Below are positions 8,214-16,000 of a stretch of 64,000 nucleotides of DNA, one piece after another (the first letter of the stretch is position 1; every line of letters begins with the position of its first letter). Under the pieces are notes generated by a model, which worked only from the letters and a program-made list of their open reading frames with translations, was not told where the DNA came from and did not search any database. Both the position numbers and the translations under genes were made by a program. This DNA is from Clostridiales bacterium (lineage in GTDB: Bacteria; Bacillota; Clostridia; Lachnospirales; Lachnospiraceae): positions 1 to 64,000 of the forward strand of contig JAQXKO010000003.1 in the NCBI GenBank assembly GCA_029010495.1, read 5' to 3'.

Positions 8214-9329
8214 ATGGGCAATAAACAGAATAATAAATTCAAACAAATTTGTATCGGACTTTTACTTGCATTAATATTATTATTTATTATCGGCGGTATA
8301 TACTTTTTAAATAACAAGACCATGGATAATAGTAACGGTTTTTCAACCGACGTAATTGCGAATAATCAGACTAATAATACTTCATCACAAAACACTTCAG
8401 ACGGTAAAAAAGATAATTATGATAATAACATATCATCAGGATTATCGCCTTCCGGCAGTATCGGCTCGGAAAACAGTATTACAATGAGTACTGATAACAA
8501 TACAATTACTTGTATGCCTTCAAACAGTCCTTCAAATAATTCAATAACAGGCATTACGAATATTACTCATCCTACTGTCATGCCGGATAATGGCACTTCT
8601 TCGGTATCTGTAGTTCCTACAGGAACGGTTGTACCCGTTAATAATGTCACACCGATAAAAACTGTAACTCCTGCAAAATACGTAACACCTTTAAAAAGTG
8701 TAACTCCTATAAAAGCAATAACACCTGCTAAAAATGTTACACCGACAAAAGCAATAACACCTGCTAAAAACGTTACACCGACAAAAGCAATAATACCAAC
8801 GAAAAAAGTAACACCTACAAAGATAATTACGCCTACAAAAGATATAGTACCGTCACATAACGTTACTCCGACAAATACAATTATTCCAACAAAACATCCT
8901 GTTTATAATTTTACTCCGACACCTACACCGTTTTACTGTAATCATGATTCCTTATATTATTGCTTTGAAGGATTTGAGAGCGTAAAATATGTTACATATC
9001 CTGCATGGGATGAGGAAGTTAAAGTTAGGGAATGTGTAAGGTGTGAAGGATGTAAAAAATGGGATGATGAATTTGAATCCTTTTCGGATTTTTTTGATCA
9101 TGTGATGTTCGATTGCAAATCAAGATACACCGGACCTTTTTATCGTACCAAAACAGTTCATCATGAAGAAAGAGTAGAGGAAGTCAAAACAACTAATTAC
9201 AAATTAGTTTATTATCAATGCTGTAATTGCGGATTGGTATTATATTTAGACGTGGATTATATAATTGATGAATCAACAATGAGGCGTTATAAAAATCAAT
9301 TTGGTAAACTTATTGTTATTATAAATTAA
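8214..9329 (+). CDS. Membrane-anchored Thr-Pro-repeat protein with C-terminal Cys/His domain
   Basis: No named family recognised. The 371-residue protein has a Lys-rich N-terminus and one membrane helix (about residues 12-32), so the rest is outside the cell. An Asn/Ser/Thr-rich linker leads into a stalk of about 110 residues with a roughly six-residue period of V/I-TP-x-K, probably spanning or lying in the wall. The last 130 residues form a separate domain with Cys pairs (CVRCEGC near the middle, CCNCG near the end) and intervening His and Cys, the spacing of a metal-binding or disulfide-bonded knuckle. It has no LPXTG motif. It sits 27 bases after the adhesin and ahead of a promoter for the next gene, which makes a two-gene surface operon likely. 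Confidence 0.7.
   Translation: MGNKQNNKFKQICIGLLLALILLFIIGGIYFLNNKTMDNSNGFSTDVIANNQTNNTSSQNTSDGKKDNYDNNISSGLSPSGSIGSENSITMSTDNNTITCMPSNSPSNNSITGITNITHPTVMPDNGTSSVSVVPTGTVVPVNNVTPIKTVTPAKYVTPLKSVTPIKAITPAKNVTPTKAITPAKNVTPTKAIIPTKKVTPTKIITPTKDIVPSHNVTPTNTIIPTKHPVYNFTPTPTPFYCNHDSLYYCFEGFESVKYVTYPAWDEEVKVRECVRCEGCKKWDDEFESFSDFFDHVMFDCKSRYTGPFYRTKTVHHEERVEEVKTTNYKLVYYQCCNCGLVLYLDVDYIIDESTMRRYKNQFGKLIVIIN
8640..8910 (+). repeat. Thr-Pro coding tandem repeats
   Basis: Degenerate 18-base units encode V/I-TPxK. Within them a near-perfect 36-base period begins at 8711, 8747 and 8783. All units are in frame with the surrounding gene, so this is a protein repeat; it is prone to copy-number change. Confidence 0.85.
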
Positions 9330-9432
9330 TCCGATTTTTATTATTTGGTATGAAATATAATAATTTGTAATTTTCATTTATATATTTTTCGGCAAAATAA
9401 TAATTATTATGTCATTTATTGTCAATTTTTTG

Positions 9433-9461
9433 TTGACTAAATTGATATTTGTTAGTACAAT
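9433..9461 (+). promoter_or_regulatory. Promoter of the YegP-like gene
   Basis: TTGACT (9433-9438), a 17-base spacer and TACAAT (9456-9461) form a strong SigA-type promoter about 30 bases before the start codon. Confidence 0.8.
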
Positions 9462-9491
9462 TACAACATAACGTATTGGAGGTGACTACCT

Positions 9492-9860
9492 ATGGGTAAG
9501 TTTATTGTAAAAGAGACAAAATCCGGTATTAAATTTGATCTTAAAGCCGGTAATGGTGAAGTAATTGCAACATCCGAGGTTTATTCAAGCAAGGATTCAT
9601 GCCTTAAGGGTATTGCAAGTGTTAAGAAAAACAGTGTTGTGGCTGAAGTAGAAGATCAGACTAAGGAAGGATATGCAACATGTAAGAACCCTAAATTTGA
9701 GGTTTATAAAGACAAAGCCGGTGAATTCAGATTCAGACTTAAAGCTACAAACGGTCAGATTATTGCAACAGGCGAAGGCTATAAGGCATTGGCAAGCTGT
9801 CTTAACGGCATTGAATCAATCAGAAAAAATGCTCCTGAGGCACCTATTGAAGAAGTATAA
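9492..9860 (+). CDS. YegP/DUF1508 family protein, two tandem repeats
   Basis: Small cytoplasmic protein of 122 residues made of two copies of the DUF1508 unit. Each has the pattern KFxVxxxxxGxxxFxLKAxNGxxIATxExY followed by CLxGIxSxxKN, at residues about 3-47 and 62-108. This is the same two-repeat layout as E. coli YegP. The biochemical role is not established for the family. It has its own strong promoter, a GGAGGTGA ribosome site at 9478 and a strong terminator, so it is a single-gene transcript that is probably well expressed. Confidence 0.85.
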   Translation: MGKFIVKETKSGIKFDLKAGNGEVIATSEVYSSKDSCLKGIASVKKNSVVAEVEDQTKEGYATCKNPKFEVYKDKAGEFRFRLKATNGQIIATGEGYKALASCLNGIESIRKNAPEAPIEEV

Positions 9861-9878
9861 TACAATATGTTTCTTTTG

Positions 9879-9922
9879 CTCCTATAATCGGATTGCTCCG
9901 GTTATAGGAGTTATTTTTTTTG
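9879..9922 (+). terminator. Intrinsic terminator after the YegP-like gene
   Basis: A 14-bp stem (9879-9892 with 9897-9910, one G-T pair), a 4-base loop and a run of Ts. Confidence 0.92.
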
Positions 9923-10010
9923 TAAAAAGGGATTATATACTTTACTTTTTCAATGCTATAATTTATCATATAATCAAATAAAGTGATCAAATGATCGGAA
10001 AGAGGAAAAT

Positions 10011-10937
10011 ATGCCTTGGTGTCCTGTTTGTAAAAATGAATACAGAGAAGGCTTTGAAACATGTTCAGACTGCAGGGTTTCACTTGTTGATAATCTGACT
10101 CAGATAAACGATAATCTTCCTATAGCAGCAAAATTTGAAGATAAAGCCATTTGTGAAAAATTTGAAAAATATCTTGAATATACCGGAATAGATTTTATAA
10201 CGAAAGAAACAGAGTCCTTATATGTTGTTACTGTTTCGGAAGATGATTTTCACAGAACAATGTTAGCCTTGAGTGCATTTTGTAATGTTGAAAAGGATTT
10301 ATTTATGGAAAAAAATATTGATTCCAGTTATTTCGTCGGCTCAAAAAAAGCCGTTATGGAAGAGCTTAAGGAACAATATAATGAAAATATTTATGATGAA
10401 GCAAAATTAGCACAAGACAATAACGAAGAATTTGATGATATGATGAGGCAGGGAAAGAAAATTCTTTCTGCAGGTTCCTTATATACAAGTAAACGGGAGG
10501 TTGCGGAAGAAACATACAGCTCCGGAATTATGTTTATTATTTTCGGAATCGCCGGACTTGCATTTATGGTTCTGAATACAATGAATATTGTTGATTTTTT
10601 TGCGAGAGGCTTTTCGTCAATTGTAATGTTTATATTTTTCGGTGCAATGTTTATTGGCGGTATATATTCTTGCATATCATCTAAAAAAATCAAATCCGAC
10701 GCTGATGTTGAGGATAAATTTGTTGAAGAATTAAAGAATTATCTCGATTCTGCAATAACACCTGAAGATTTAAAAAAGGTTGATTTGCCTGATGAATTAA
10801 TGGAAGTAAATTATATTCACAGAATCAATTATATTAAAGATAAAATACAAAACCAATACGGATATGAGCTTGATGACGCATTTCTTGATTCGTTCATCGA
10901 AGACTACTATAATGAACACTTTGAAGAAAATATTTAA
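10011..10937 (+). CDS. Zinc-ribbon, DUF2007-like membrane protein
   Basis: No named gene recognised. The 308-residue protein opens with a zinc ribbon (CPVC at 4-7 and CSDC at about 18-21). A domain with the beta-alpha pattern of DUF2007 putative signal-transducing proteins follows (about residues 35-95), then a charged linker, two membrane helices (about 178-200 and 204-224) and a cytoplasmic tail of about 80 residues. Its first 100 residues have the same architecture as the zinc-ribbon protein ending at 4360, which suggests related roles on either side of the adhesin locus. ATG 10011 follows AAGAGGA. The radical-SAM gene starts 21 bases after the stop, so co-transcription is possible. Confidence 0.65.
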   Translation: MPWCPVCKNEYREGFETCSDCRVSLVDNLTQINDNLPIAAKFEDKAICEKFEKYLEYTGIDFITKETESLYVVTVSEDDFHRTMLALSAFCNVEKDLFMEKNIDSSYFVGSKKAVMEELKEQYNENIYDEAKLAQDNNEEFDDMMRQGKKILSAGSLYTSKREVAEETYSSGIMFIIFGIAGLAFMVLNTMNIVDFFARGFSSIVMFIFFGAMFIGGIYSCISSKKIKSDADVEDKFVEELKNYLDSAITPEDLKKVDLPDELMEVNYIHRINYIKDKIQNQYGYELDDAFLDSFIEDYYNEHFEENI

Positions 10938-10958
10938 ATGAAATGAGGAAATCTTCCC

Positions 10959-12830
10959 ATGAAAGAAACCAGGCTTGCGCTTAGTGATGACATTTTACTG
11001 AATATTGAAAAACCGGCAAGATATATTGGCGGCGAAGTAAATATGATAAGAAAAGATATAAAGGATACAGATGTACGTTTTTGTATGTGCTTCCCTGATG
11101 TTTATGAGGTCGGAATGAGTCATCTGGGCATACAGATTTTATATGATATGTTTAATAAAAGGGATGATGTATATTGTGAACGTGTATATTCACCATGGCC
11201 TGACCTCGATAAAATATTAAGAGAGAGAAATATTCCTTTGTTTGCACTTGAGTCACAGGAGCCTTTATACAAATTTGATTTTATCGGCATTACTCTTCAA
11301 TATGAAATGTGTTATACAAATATTTTACAGATACTTGACCTTGGAAAAATTCCGTTGCTGTCGGCAGATCGTGGAAATGACTGCCCGATTGTTATCGGCG
11401 GTGGTCCTTGTTCATATAATCCTGAGCCTATCGCGGATTTCTTTGACATTTTCTACATGGGTGAAGGAGAAACCATGTACTATAAGTTGATTGACACATA
11501 CAAGCAGAACAGGGCTATGGGAGGCTCTCGAGAGGATTTCCTCAGAAAGGCCGCATCTTTACCGGGAATGTATGTGCCTAAGTTTTATGATGTTTCATAC
11601 AACGAAGACGGAACCATAAAGGAATTTACGCCAAATATTCCCGAAGCTCCTTCCGTTATCAGAAAAGAGGTTGAAATGTCTCTTTCCGATACATTTTATC
11701 CTGATGCTCCGCTTGTGCCTCTGATTCAGGCTGTCCAGGACAGGGTTGTACTTGAAATACAGCGCGGATGTATCAGAGGATGCAGATTCTGCCAGGCAGG
11801 TATGATATACAGACCTATTCGTGAAAGAGAGCTTGAGTTTTTAAAGGATAAAGCTAAGAAGATGCTTGATTCAACCGGTCATGAAGAAATTACATTAAGT
11901 TCTTTAAGCTCAAGTGATTATTCGAAGCTTAAGGAACTGGTATATTATCTTATTGATGAATATCAGGACAAGCATGTCAACATAGCCCTTCCTTCACTTC
12001 GTATTGATTCTTTTGCACTTGATGTAATGAAAAAAGTACAGGATGTTAATAAATCAAGTATCACCTTTGCTCCGGAAGCCGGTTCGCAGCGTATGCGTGA
12101 TGTGATTAATAAAGGACTTACAAAAGAAAATATATTATCCGGTGCAGAGCTTGCTTTTCAGAGTGGATGGAATAAGGTTAAGCTTTATTTCATGCTCGGA
12201 CTTCCGACTGAAGCAGAGGAGGATGTAAAGGAAATTGCTTCTCTTGCAAATGAAATGGCAGAAGCTTACTACCGGATTCCTAAATCGGAACGAAACGGCA
12301 GAGTGAATATTACTGTATCAACATCTTATTTCATTCCGAAACCATTTACTCCATTTCAGTGGGCAGGAATGAAGACAAGAGATTTCTATAATAATCATCA
12401 AAATATTTTAAGTAAAGAAATAAAGGATACGATTAATTATAAAAGCATTCGATATATTTGGCATGATGATAAGACCAGTGAGCTTGAAGGAGTTCTTGCC
12501 AGAGGCGACAGAAAGCTTTGTAAAGCTATTCTTGAGGTATATAAGCGCGGTCAGATATTTGATGCATGGGTAGAATGGTTTAATTATGATATATGGCTGG
12601 AGGTATTTAAAGATCTGAATATTGATATTGATTTCTATACCTTAAGAGAACGAAAGTATGATGAAATACTTCCATGGGATTTTATTGATGTAGGAGTTAC
12701 AAAGAAATTCCTTTACAAAGAATATGAAAAAGCGATAAATGTTGAGGTTACTCCAAACTGTCGGGCAAAATGTGCCGGCTGCGGCGCTTCATCATTTGGA
12801 GGAGGTGTATGTTTTGAGGGCAAGAATTAA
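10959..12830 (+). CDS. B12-binding radical SAM protein, TIGR03960 type
   Basis: Uncharacterised radical S-adenosylmethionine enzyme of 623 residues. The N-terminal half resembles the cobalamin-binding fold of such proteins. The core carries CxxxCxxC in RGCIRGCRFCQAG for the 4Fe-4S cluster. The extreme C-terminus adds a Cys cluster (NCRAKCAGCGA and a further Cys). In many Clostridia it is followed, as here, by a DUF2344 protein and RNase G ahead of the L21 operon. That suggests an RNA or ribosome modification role, which is inference. The last 17 bases overlap the next gene. Confidence 0.88.
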   Translation: MKETRLALSDDILLNIEKPARYIGGEVNMIRKDIKDTDVRFCMCFPDVYEVGMSHLGIQILYDMFNKRDDVYCERVYSPWPDLDKILRERNIPLFALESQEPLYKFDFIGITLQYEMCYTNILQILDLGKIPLLSADRGNDCPIVIGGGPCSYNPEPIADFFDIFYMGEGETMYYKLIDTYKQNRAMGGSREDFLRKAASLPGMYVPKFYDVSYNEDGTIKEFTPNIPEAPSVIRKEVEMSLSDTFYPDAPLVPLIQAVQDRVVLEIQRGCIRGCRFCQAGMIYRPIRERELEFLKDKAKKMLDSTGHEEITLSSLSSSDYSKLKELVYYLIDEYQDKHVNIALPSLRIDSFALDVMKKVQDVNKSSITFAPEAGSQRMRDVINKGLTKENILSGAELAFQSGWNKVKLYFMLGLPTEAEEDVKEIASLANEMAEAYYRIPKSERNGRVNITVSTSYFIPKPFTPFQWAGMKTRDFYNNHQNILSKEIKDTINYKSIRYIWHDDKTSELEGVLARGDRKLCKAILEVYKRGQIFDAWVEWFNYDIWLEVFKDLNIDIDFYTLRERKYDEILPWDFIDVGVTKKFLYKEYEKAINVEVTPNCRAKCAGCGASSFGGGVCFEGKN

Positions 12831-13608
12831 ATTTTCAAAATATGATACCATGAGATTTATTGGTCACCTTGATATACAGAGATATTTTCAGAGATTATTT
12901 AACCGTGCAAATCTGCCCATGAAATATTCGGAGGGCTTTCATCCGCACCAGATTTTATCCTTTGCCCAGCCGTTATCACTTGGTGTCACAAGTGACGGAG
13001 AATATCTGGATATTGAGCTTACGGAAGATGTAGATACTGATGAAATAACTAAAATACTTAATGAAAAGGCTTCACAGGGTATTTTTATCAATAAGACGGT
13101 AAGAATAAGCGACAGAGAAGATAATAAAAAACTTGTTACCTGTATGTCGCTTATTGAGAGAGCTGTTTATCTGATAATCATTAAAGATGATGCACCTTGT
13201 TTTGATATAAAAAAGGTGCTTTCTGATTTCCTTGGCAGTGAAAAAATTAATGTTATTAAGAAGACAAAAAAAGGCGAAAAAGAAATTGATTTGAAAGAAT
13301 TTATATATGAAGTATATGATTTTACTTCAGAGCCGGATCCTGTTTACATTGATCCGTCTGCAAAACCTGTTGTCACAACGGATATGATTAATAGTTCAAT
13401 TGTACATGCGCCTGATTATGATAATGGCAGAAGATTTATTATTAGTCTTGCCGCAGGAAGCGAAATCAATATCAACCCTGAGTTGTTTATAAATACATTA
13501 GGTGAAACAATGAATTGTGACTTTGACAGTAAATATTGCAGAATTCACAGGATGGAACTTCTTGGACGAAACAAGAATGAAAGTGTGCCGTTATGTCAAA
13601 TACTATAA
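12814..13608 (+). CDS. Radical SAM-associated protein, TIGR03936/DUF2344
   Basis: Partner of the preceding radical SAM enzyme, 264 residues, beginning MRARIKFSKYDTMRFIGHLD. This, together with the following SEGFHP segment, is the family signature. The start is TTG 12814, eight bases after AGGAGG at 12800-12805. An ATG at 12809 meets a stop after two codons, and the longer upstream frame has no ribosome site. The two genes overlap by 17 bases and this one overlaps RNase G by 16, which points to tight translational coupling. In some species this domain is fused to the enzyme. Its substrate is unknown. Confidence 0.88.
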   Translation: MRARIKFSKYDTMRFIGHLDIQRYFQRLFNRANLPMKYSEGFHPHQILSFAQPLSLGVTSDGEYLDIELTEDVDTDEITKILNEKASQGIFINKTVRISDREDNKKLVTCMSLIERAVYLIIIKDDAPCFDIKKVLSDFLGSEKINVIKKTKKGEKEIDLKEFIYEVYDFTSEPDPVYIDPSAKPVVTTDMINSSIVHAPDYDNGRRFIISLAAGSEININPELFINTLGETMNCDFDSKYCRIHRMELLGRNKNESVPLCQIL

Positions 13609-14789
13609 TTGCTTATGAAAAAAACAATACAACAATAACTGCCGGATTAATTAATAATGAGCTTGACATGATTTCGATTGATGCTCATAAGGGGATTTAT
13701 AAGGTCGGTAATGTATTTGTCGGATACATCAATAAGATTGTAAAGCATTTAAATCACGCATATGTGGATATCGGAATGGAAAAGCCCTGCTTTCTGCAGC
13801 TTAACGACTGCAAAAAGGTTTATACCATGAATACTCACCCTGATGACAATCTCCATGTGGGTGATTGCGTGCTTGTACAGATAATTAAAGATGCTGTAGG
13901 AAATAAAGTCGCCGGAGTTTCAACCAATATATCCATTTCCGATAAATATTTTGTGTTAAACGCCAGCGAAGAATACAGTCTTAGCTTTTCTGCAAAGATA
14001 AAGGATTCCGATTTTAAGAAGGCTGTTCGTAATAAGTTTAAAGAGCTCAATATCAATGGCTTCTCCGTTCTTCTAAGGACTAATGCCTACGGTAAAGATA
14101 TAAACGAATTATGTCAGCTGCTGTATGAATACTATTTATCCGTGAAAAAAATGCTGGATGACGGCACAAAGAGAACAAAAGGCAGCCTGATATATGACGC
14201 CTGTCCTCTATATCTTCAGACAATAAGAGACGCCGATACTTCATTTTACGAAAAAATCATTACAGATTCTCCTGAGATTTTAATAAGACTTAAGGACTTC
14301 TTTAAGGATGAAGCGGACATTTTAAATAAGATAAACTTTTATACGGACAAGGTTTTGCCGCTTCCGTCCCTGTATGATATGAAAAAGCATCTTTGCGAAC
14401 TTACAAAATCAAAAATCTGGCTGAAAAGCGGTGCACATCTGGTAATAGAGCATACTGAAGCATTGACAACAATTGATGTCAATACCTCAAAGGCGGGAGA
14501 TAAGAAAACCAATTTCAGCCAGGGCTATTATGATATTAATCTTGAAGCCGGCAGGGAAATTGTAAGACAGTTAAGGTTAAGAAATATCAGCGGTATTATT
14601 ATAGTTGATTTTATCAATATGAAAGGCGATTCGGACATAGAACTTTTAAAAAAAATGGAAGAATTTGCAAGAGCAGACAATAAGCTTCAGGTTGTTGATA
14701 TAACAAAGCTGGGTCTTATGGAGCTGACAAGAAAAAGACAGAGTGTACCGGTAACTAAACTGATTAACGAATACAATTTGTGTGATTAA
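13593..14789 (+). CDS. rng: Ribonuclease G/E family endonuclease, short form
   Basis: Single-strand RNA endonuclease involved in rRNA maturation and mRNA decay. The 398-residue protein has the S1-like N-terminal domain and the catalytic DNase I-like domain. The metal-binding Asp residues are Asp295 in TTIDVNTSK and Asp339 in IIIVDFINM, 44 residues apart as in E. coli RNase E/G. It ends at LCD just where the Zn-link CPxC motif would begin, so the Zn-link and the small C-terminal domain are missing. It overlaps the previous gene by 16 bases and lies directly ahead of the rplU promoter. Confidence 0.92.
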   Translation: MSNTIIAYEKNNTTITAGLINNELDMISIDAHKGIYKVGNVFVGYINKIVKHLNHAYVDIGMEKPCFLQLNDCKKVYTMNTHPDDNLHVGDCVLVQIIKDAVGNKVAGVSTNISISDKYFVLNASEEYSLSFSAKIKDSDFKKAVRNKFKELNINGFSVLLRTNAYGKDINELCQLLYEYYLSVKKMLDDGTKRTKGSLIYDACPLYLQTIRDADTSFYEKIITDSPEILIRLKDFFKDEADILNKINFYTDKVLPLPSLYDMKKHLCELTKSKIWLKSGAHLVIEHTEALTTIDVNTSKAGDKKTNFSQGYYDINLEAGREIVRQLRLRNISGIIIVDFINMKGDSDIELLKKMEEFARADNKLQVVDITKLGLMELTRKRQSVPVTKLINEYNLCD

Positions 14790-14818
14790 AAATCTTATTA
14801 ATTAATGCAAAAAAACTG

Positions 14819-14847
14819 TTGACATTATGCTACATTTGTAGTATATT
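14819..14847 (+). promoter_or_regulatory. Promoter of the rplU-prp-rpmA operon
   Basis: TTGACA (14819-14824), a 17-base spacer and TATATT (14842-14847). The spacer holds an inverted repeat, CTAC-N4-GTAG, running up to the -10. Confidence 0.85.
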
Positions 14848-14851
14848 ATTT

Positions 14852-14930
14852 CAGTGTGCCGCATAGTGAGGTTTTGTAAAGTATTGTCTGTTTCGGGCAA
14901 TCACCGTAACTAGCGAGTAATGATAATAGG
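14852..14930 (+). promoter_or_regulatory. Ribosomal protein L21 leader RNA
   Basis: The 5' untranslated region between the promoter and rplU matches the position and size of the Firmicute L21 leader, thought to mediate autoregulation by a ribosomal protein. It includes paired segments such as TTGTCTG with CGGGCAA and ends just before AGGAGGTG. I assign it by position and partial pairing, without a covariance model. Confidence 0.65.
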
Positions 14931-14941
14931 AGGTGCCCTTA

Positions 14942-15250
14942 ATGTACGCAATTATTGCAACAGGCGGTAAGCAGTATAAGGTAGCTGAAGGCGATATCAT
15001 TAATGTAGAAAAGCTTGGCGTAGGTGAAGGCGAGATGGTTGATTTTGATCAGGTTCTTGCTGTTAACAACGGTGAATTAGTTGTTGGAACACCTGTAGTA
15101 GCCGGTGCTAAAGTTTCTGCAAAGGTTTTAGGTGAAGGCAAGGCTAAGAAAGTTATTGTTTACAAATATAAGAGAAAGAGCGGTTATCATAAGAAAAATG
15201 GTCATCGTCAGCAGTTCACTAAGGTACAGATTGAAAAGATTACCATGTAA
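14942..15250 (+). CDS. rplU: 50S ribosomal protein L21 (bL21)
   Basis: Large-subunit protein of 102 residues that binds 23S rRNA. It begins [14 protein letters not shown] and has the [13 protein letters not shown] segment near its end, both diagnostic. ATG 14942 has AGGAGGTG six bases upstream; a start nine bases earlier would overlap the ribosome site. It heads the conserved rplU-prp-rpmA operon. Confidence 0.98.
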   Translation: MYAIIATGGKQYKVAEGDIINVEKLGVGEGEMVDFDQVLAVNNGELVVGTPVVAGAKVSAKVLGEGKAKKVIVYKYKRKSGYHKKNGHRQQFTKVQIEKITM

Positions 15251-15271
15251 TTTCTGTGCAAGAGGTGAAAA

Positions 15272-15592
15272 ATGATTACTGTAAACATTATAAAGCTTCA
15301 AAATGGCAGGATATGCGGCTTTGTCATTGACGGCCATGCGGAATACGATGAAAAAGGCTCGGACATCATATGTGCGGCTGTTTCAACACTTGCCATTAAT
15401 ACAGCTAATTCCATTGAAGAATTCACAAATGATATAATTAATGTATCAATTGACGAAGAAGAGGGCGGACATTTAAGTCTGTTGCTCCCTGAGGTTTCTG
15501 ATGATTCAGAGCTTTTGCTTAAAGCATTTGTGTTGGGCATTAAAAATATTGAGGCTGAGTACGGTAATCAATATGTTACTCTAGTTTTTTAA
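15272..15592 (+). CDS. prp: Ribosomal-processing cysteine protease Prp (YsxB)
   Basis: Cysteine protease that removes the N-terminal extension of ribosomal protein L27 in Firmicutes. The 106-residue protein carries the family signature GHAEYDEKGSDIICAAVS with the catalytic His and Cys. It lies between rplU and rpmA, and the L27 encoded next carries the matching cleavage sequence. AGAGGTG precedes the ATG. Confidence 0.96.
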   Translation: MITVNIIKLQNGRICGFVIDGHAEYDEKGSDIICAAVSTLAINTANSIEEFTNDIINVSIDEEEGGHLSLLLPEVSDDSELLLKAFVLGIKNIEAEYGNQYVTLVF

Positions 15593-15617
15593 CATCTTAA
15601 TAAGGAGGTAAACGGTC

Positions 15618-15902
15618 ATGTTAAAGATGAACCTTCAGTTATTCGCTCATAAAAAGGGTGTTGGTTCTACAAAGAACGGACGTGATTCAGAATCTAAAAG
15701 ATTAGGTGCTAAGCGCGCTGACGGACAGTTCGTATTAGCAGGAAATATTCTTTACAGACAGCGTGGAACAAAGATTAATCCTGGTCTTAATGTCGGAATT
15801 GGCGGAGATGATACATTATATGCTCTTAAAGATGGAGTTTTAAGATTTCAGACTAAAGCCAAGGGAAAGAAATACGCTAACGTAATTCCTGTGGAAGAAT
15901 AG
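15618..15902 (+). CDS. rpmA: 50S ribosomal protein L27 (bL27) with cleavable N-terminus
   Basis: Large-subunit protein of 94 residues whose mature N-terminus reaches the peptidyl-transferase centre. It begins [21 protein letters not shown]. The nine to ten residues before HKKG are the Firmicute extension that Prp must remove, with cleavage expected after FA. AGGAGGT lies at 15603-15609. A terminator follows. Confidence 0.98.
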   Translation: MLKMNLQLFAHKKGVGSTKNGRDSESKRLGAKRADGQFVLAGNILYRQRGTKINPGLNVGIGGDDTLYALKDGVLRFQTKAKGKKYANVIPVEE

Positions 15903-15914
15903 GATTTAATTATT

Positions 15915-15950
15915 AAGCCCTGATTATATTAAATCAGGGCTTTATTTTTT
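15915..15950 (+). terminator. Intrinsic terminator of the rplU operon
   Basis: An 11-bp perfect stem (15915-15925 with 15932-15942), a 6-base loop and a T-rich tail. Confidence 0.92.
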
Positions 15951-16000
15951 AGCTTAATCAATATATAATAAGTATTATAATTATTATATCAGGAGGCAGT

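Noticed and set aside
8640..8910. CRISPR-like periodic repeats
   Set aside because: The period is 18/36 bases, with no unique spacers, and every unit is in frame with a Thr-Pro protein repeat.
9673..10083. Open frames on both strands at the end of the YegP-like gene and across its terminator
   Set aside because: They cross the terminator hairpin and overlap two supported genes, with no ribosome site.
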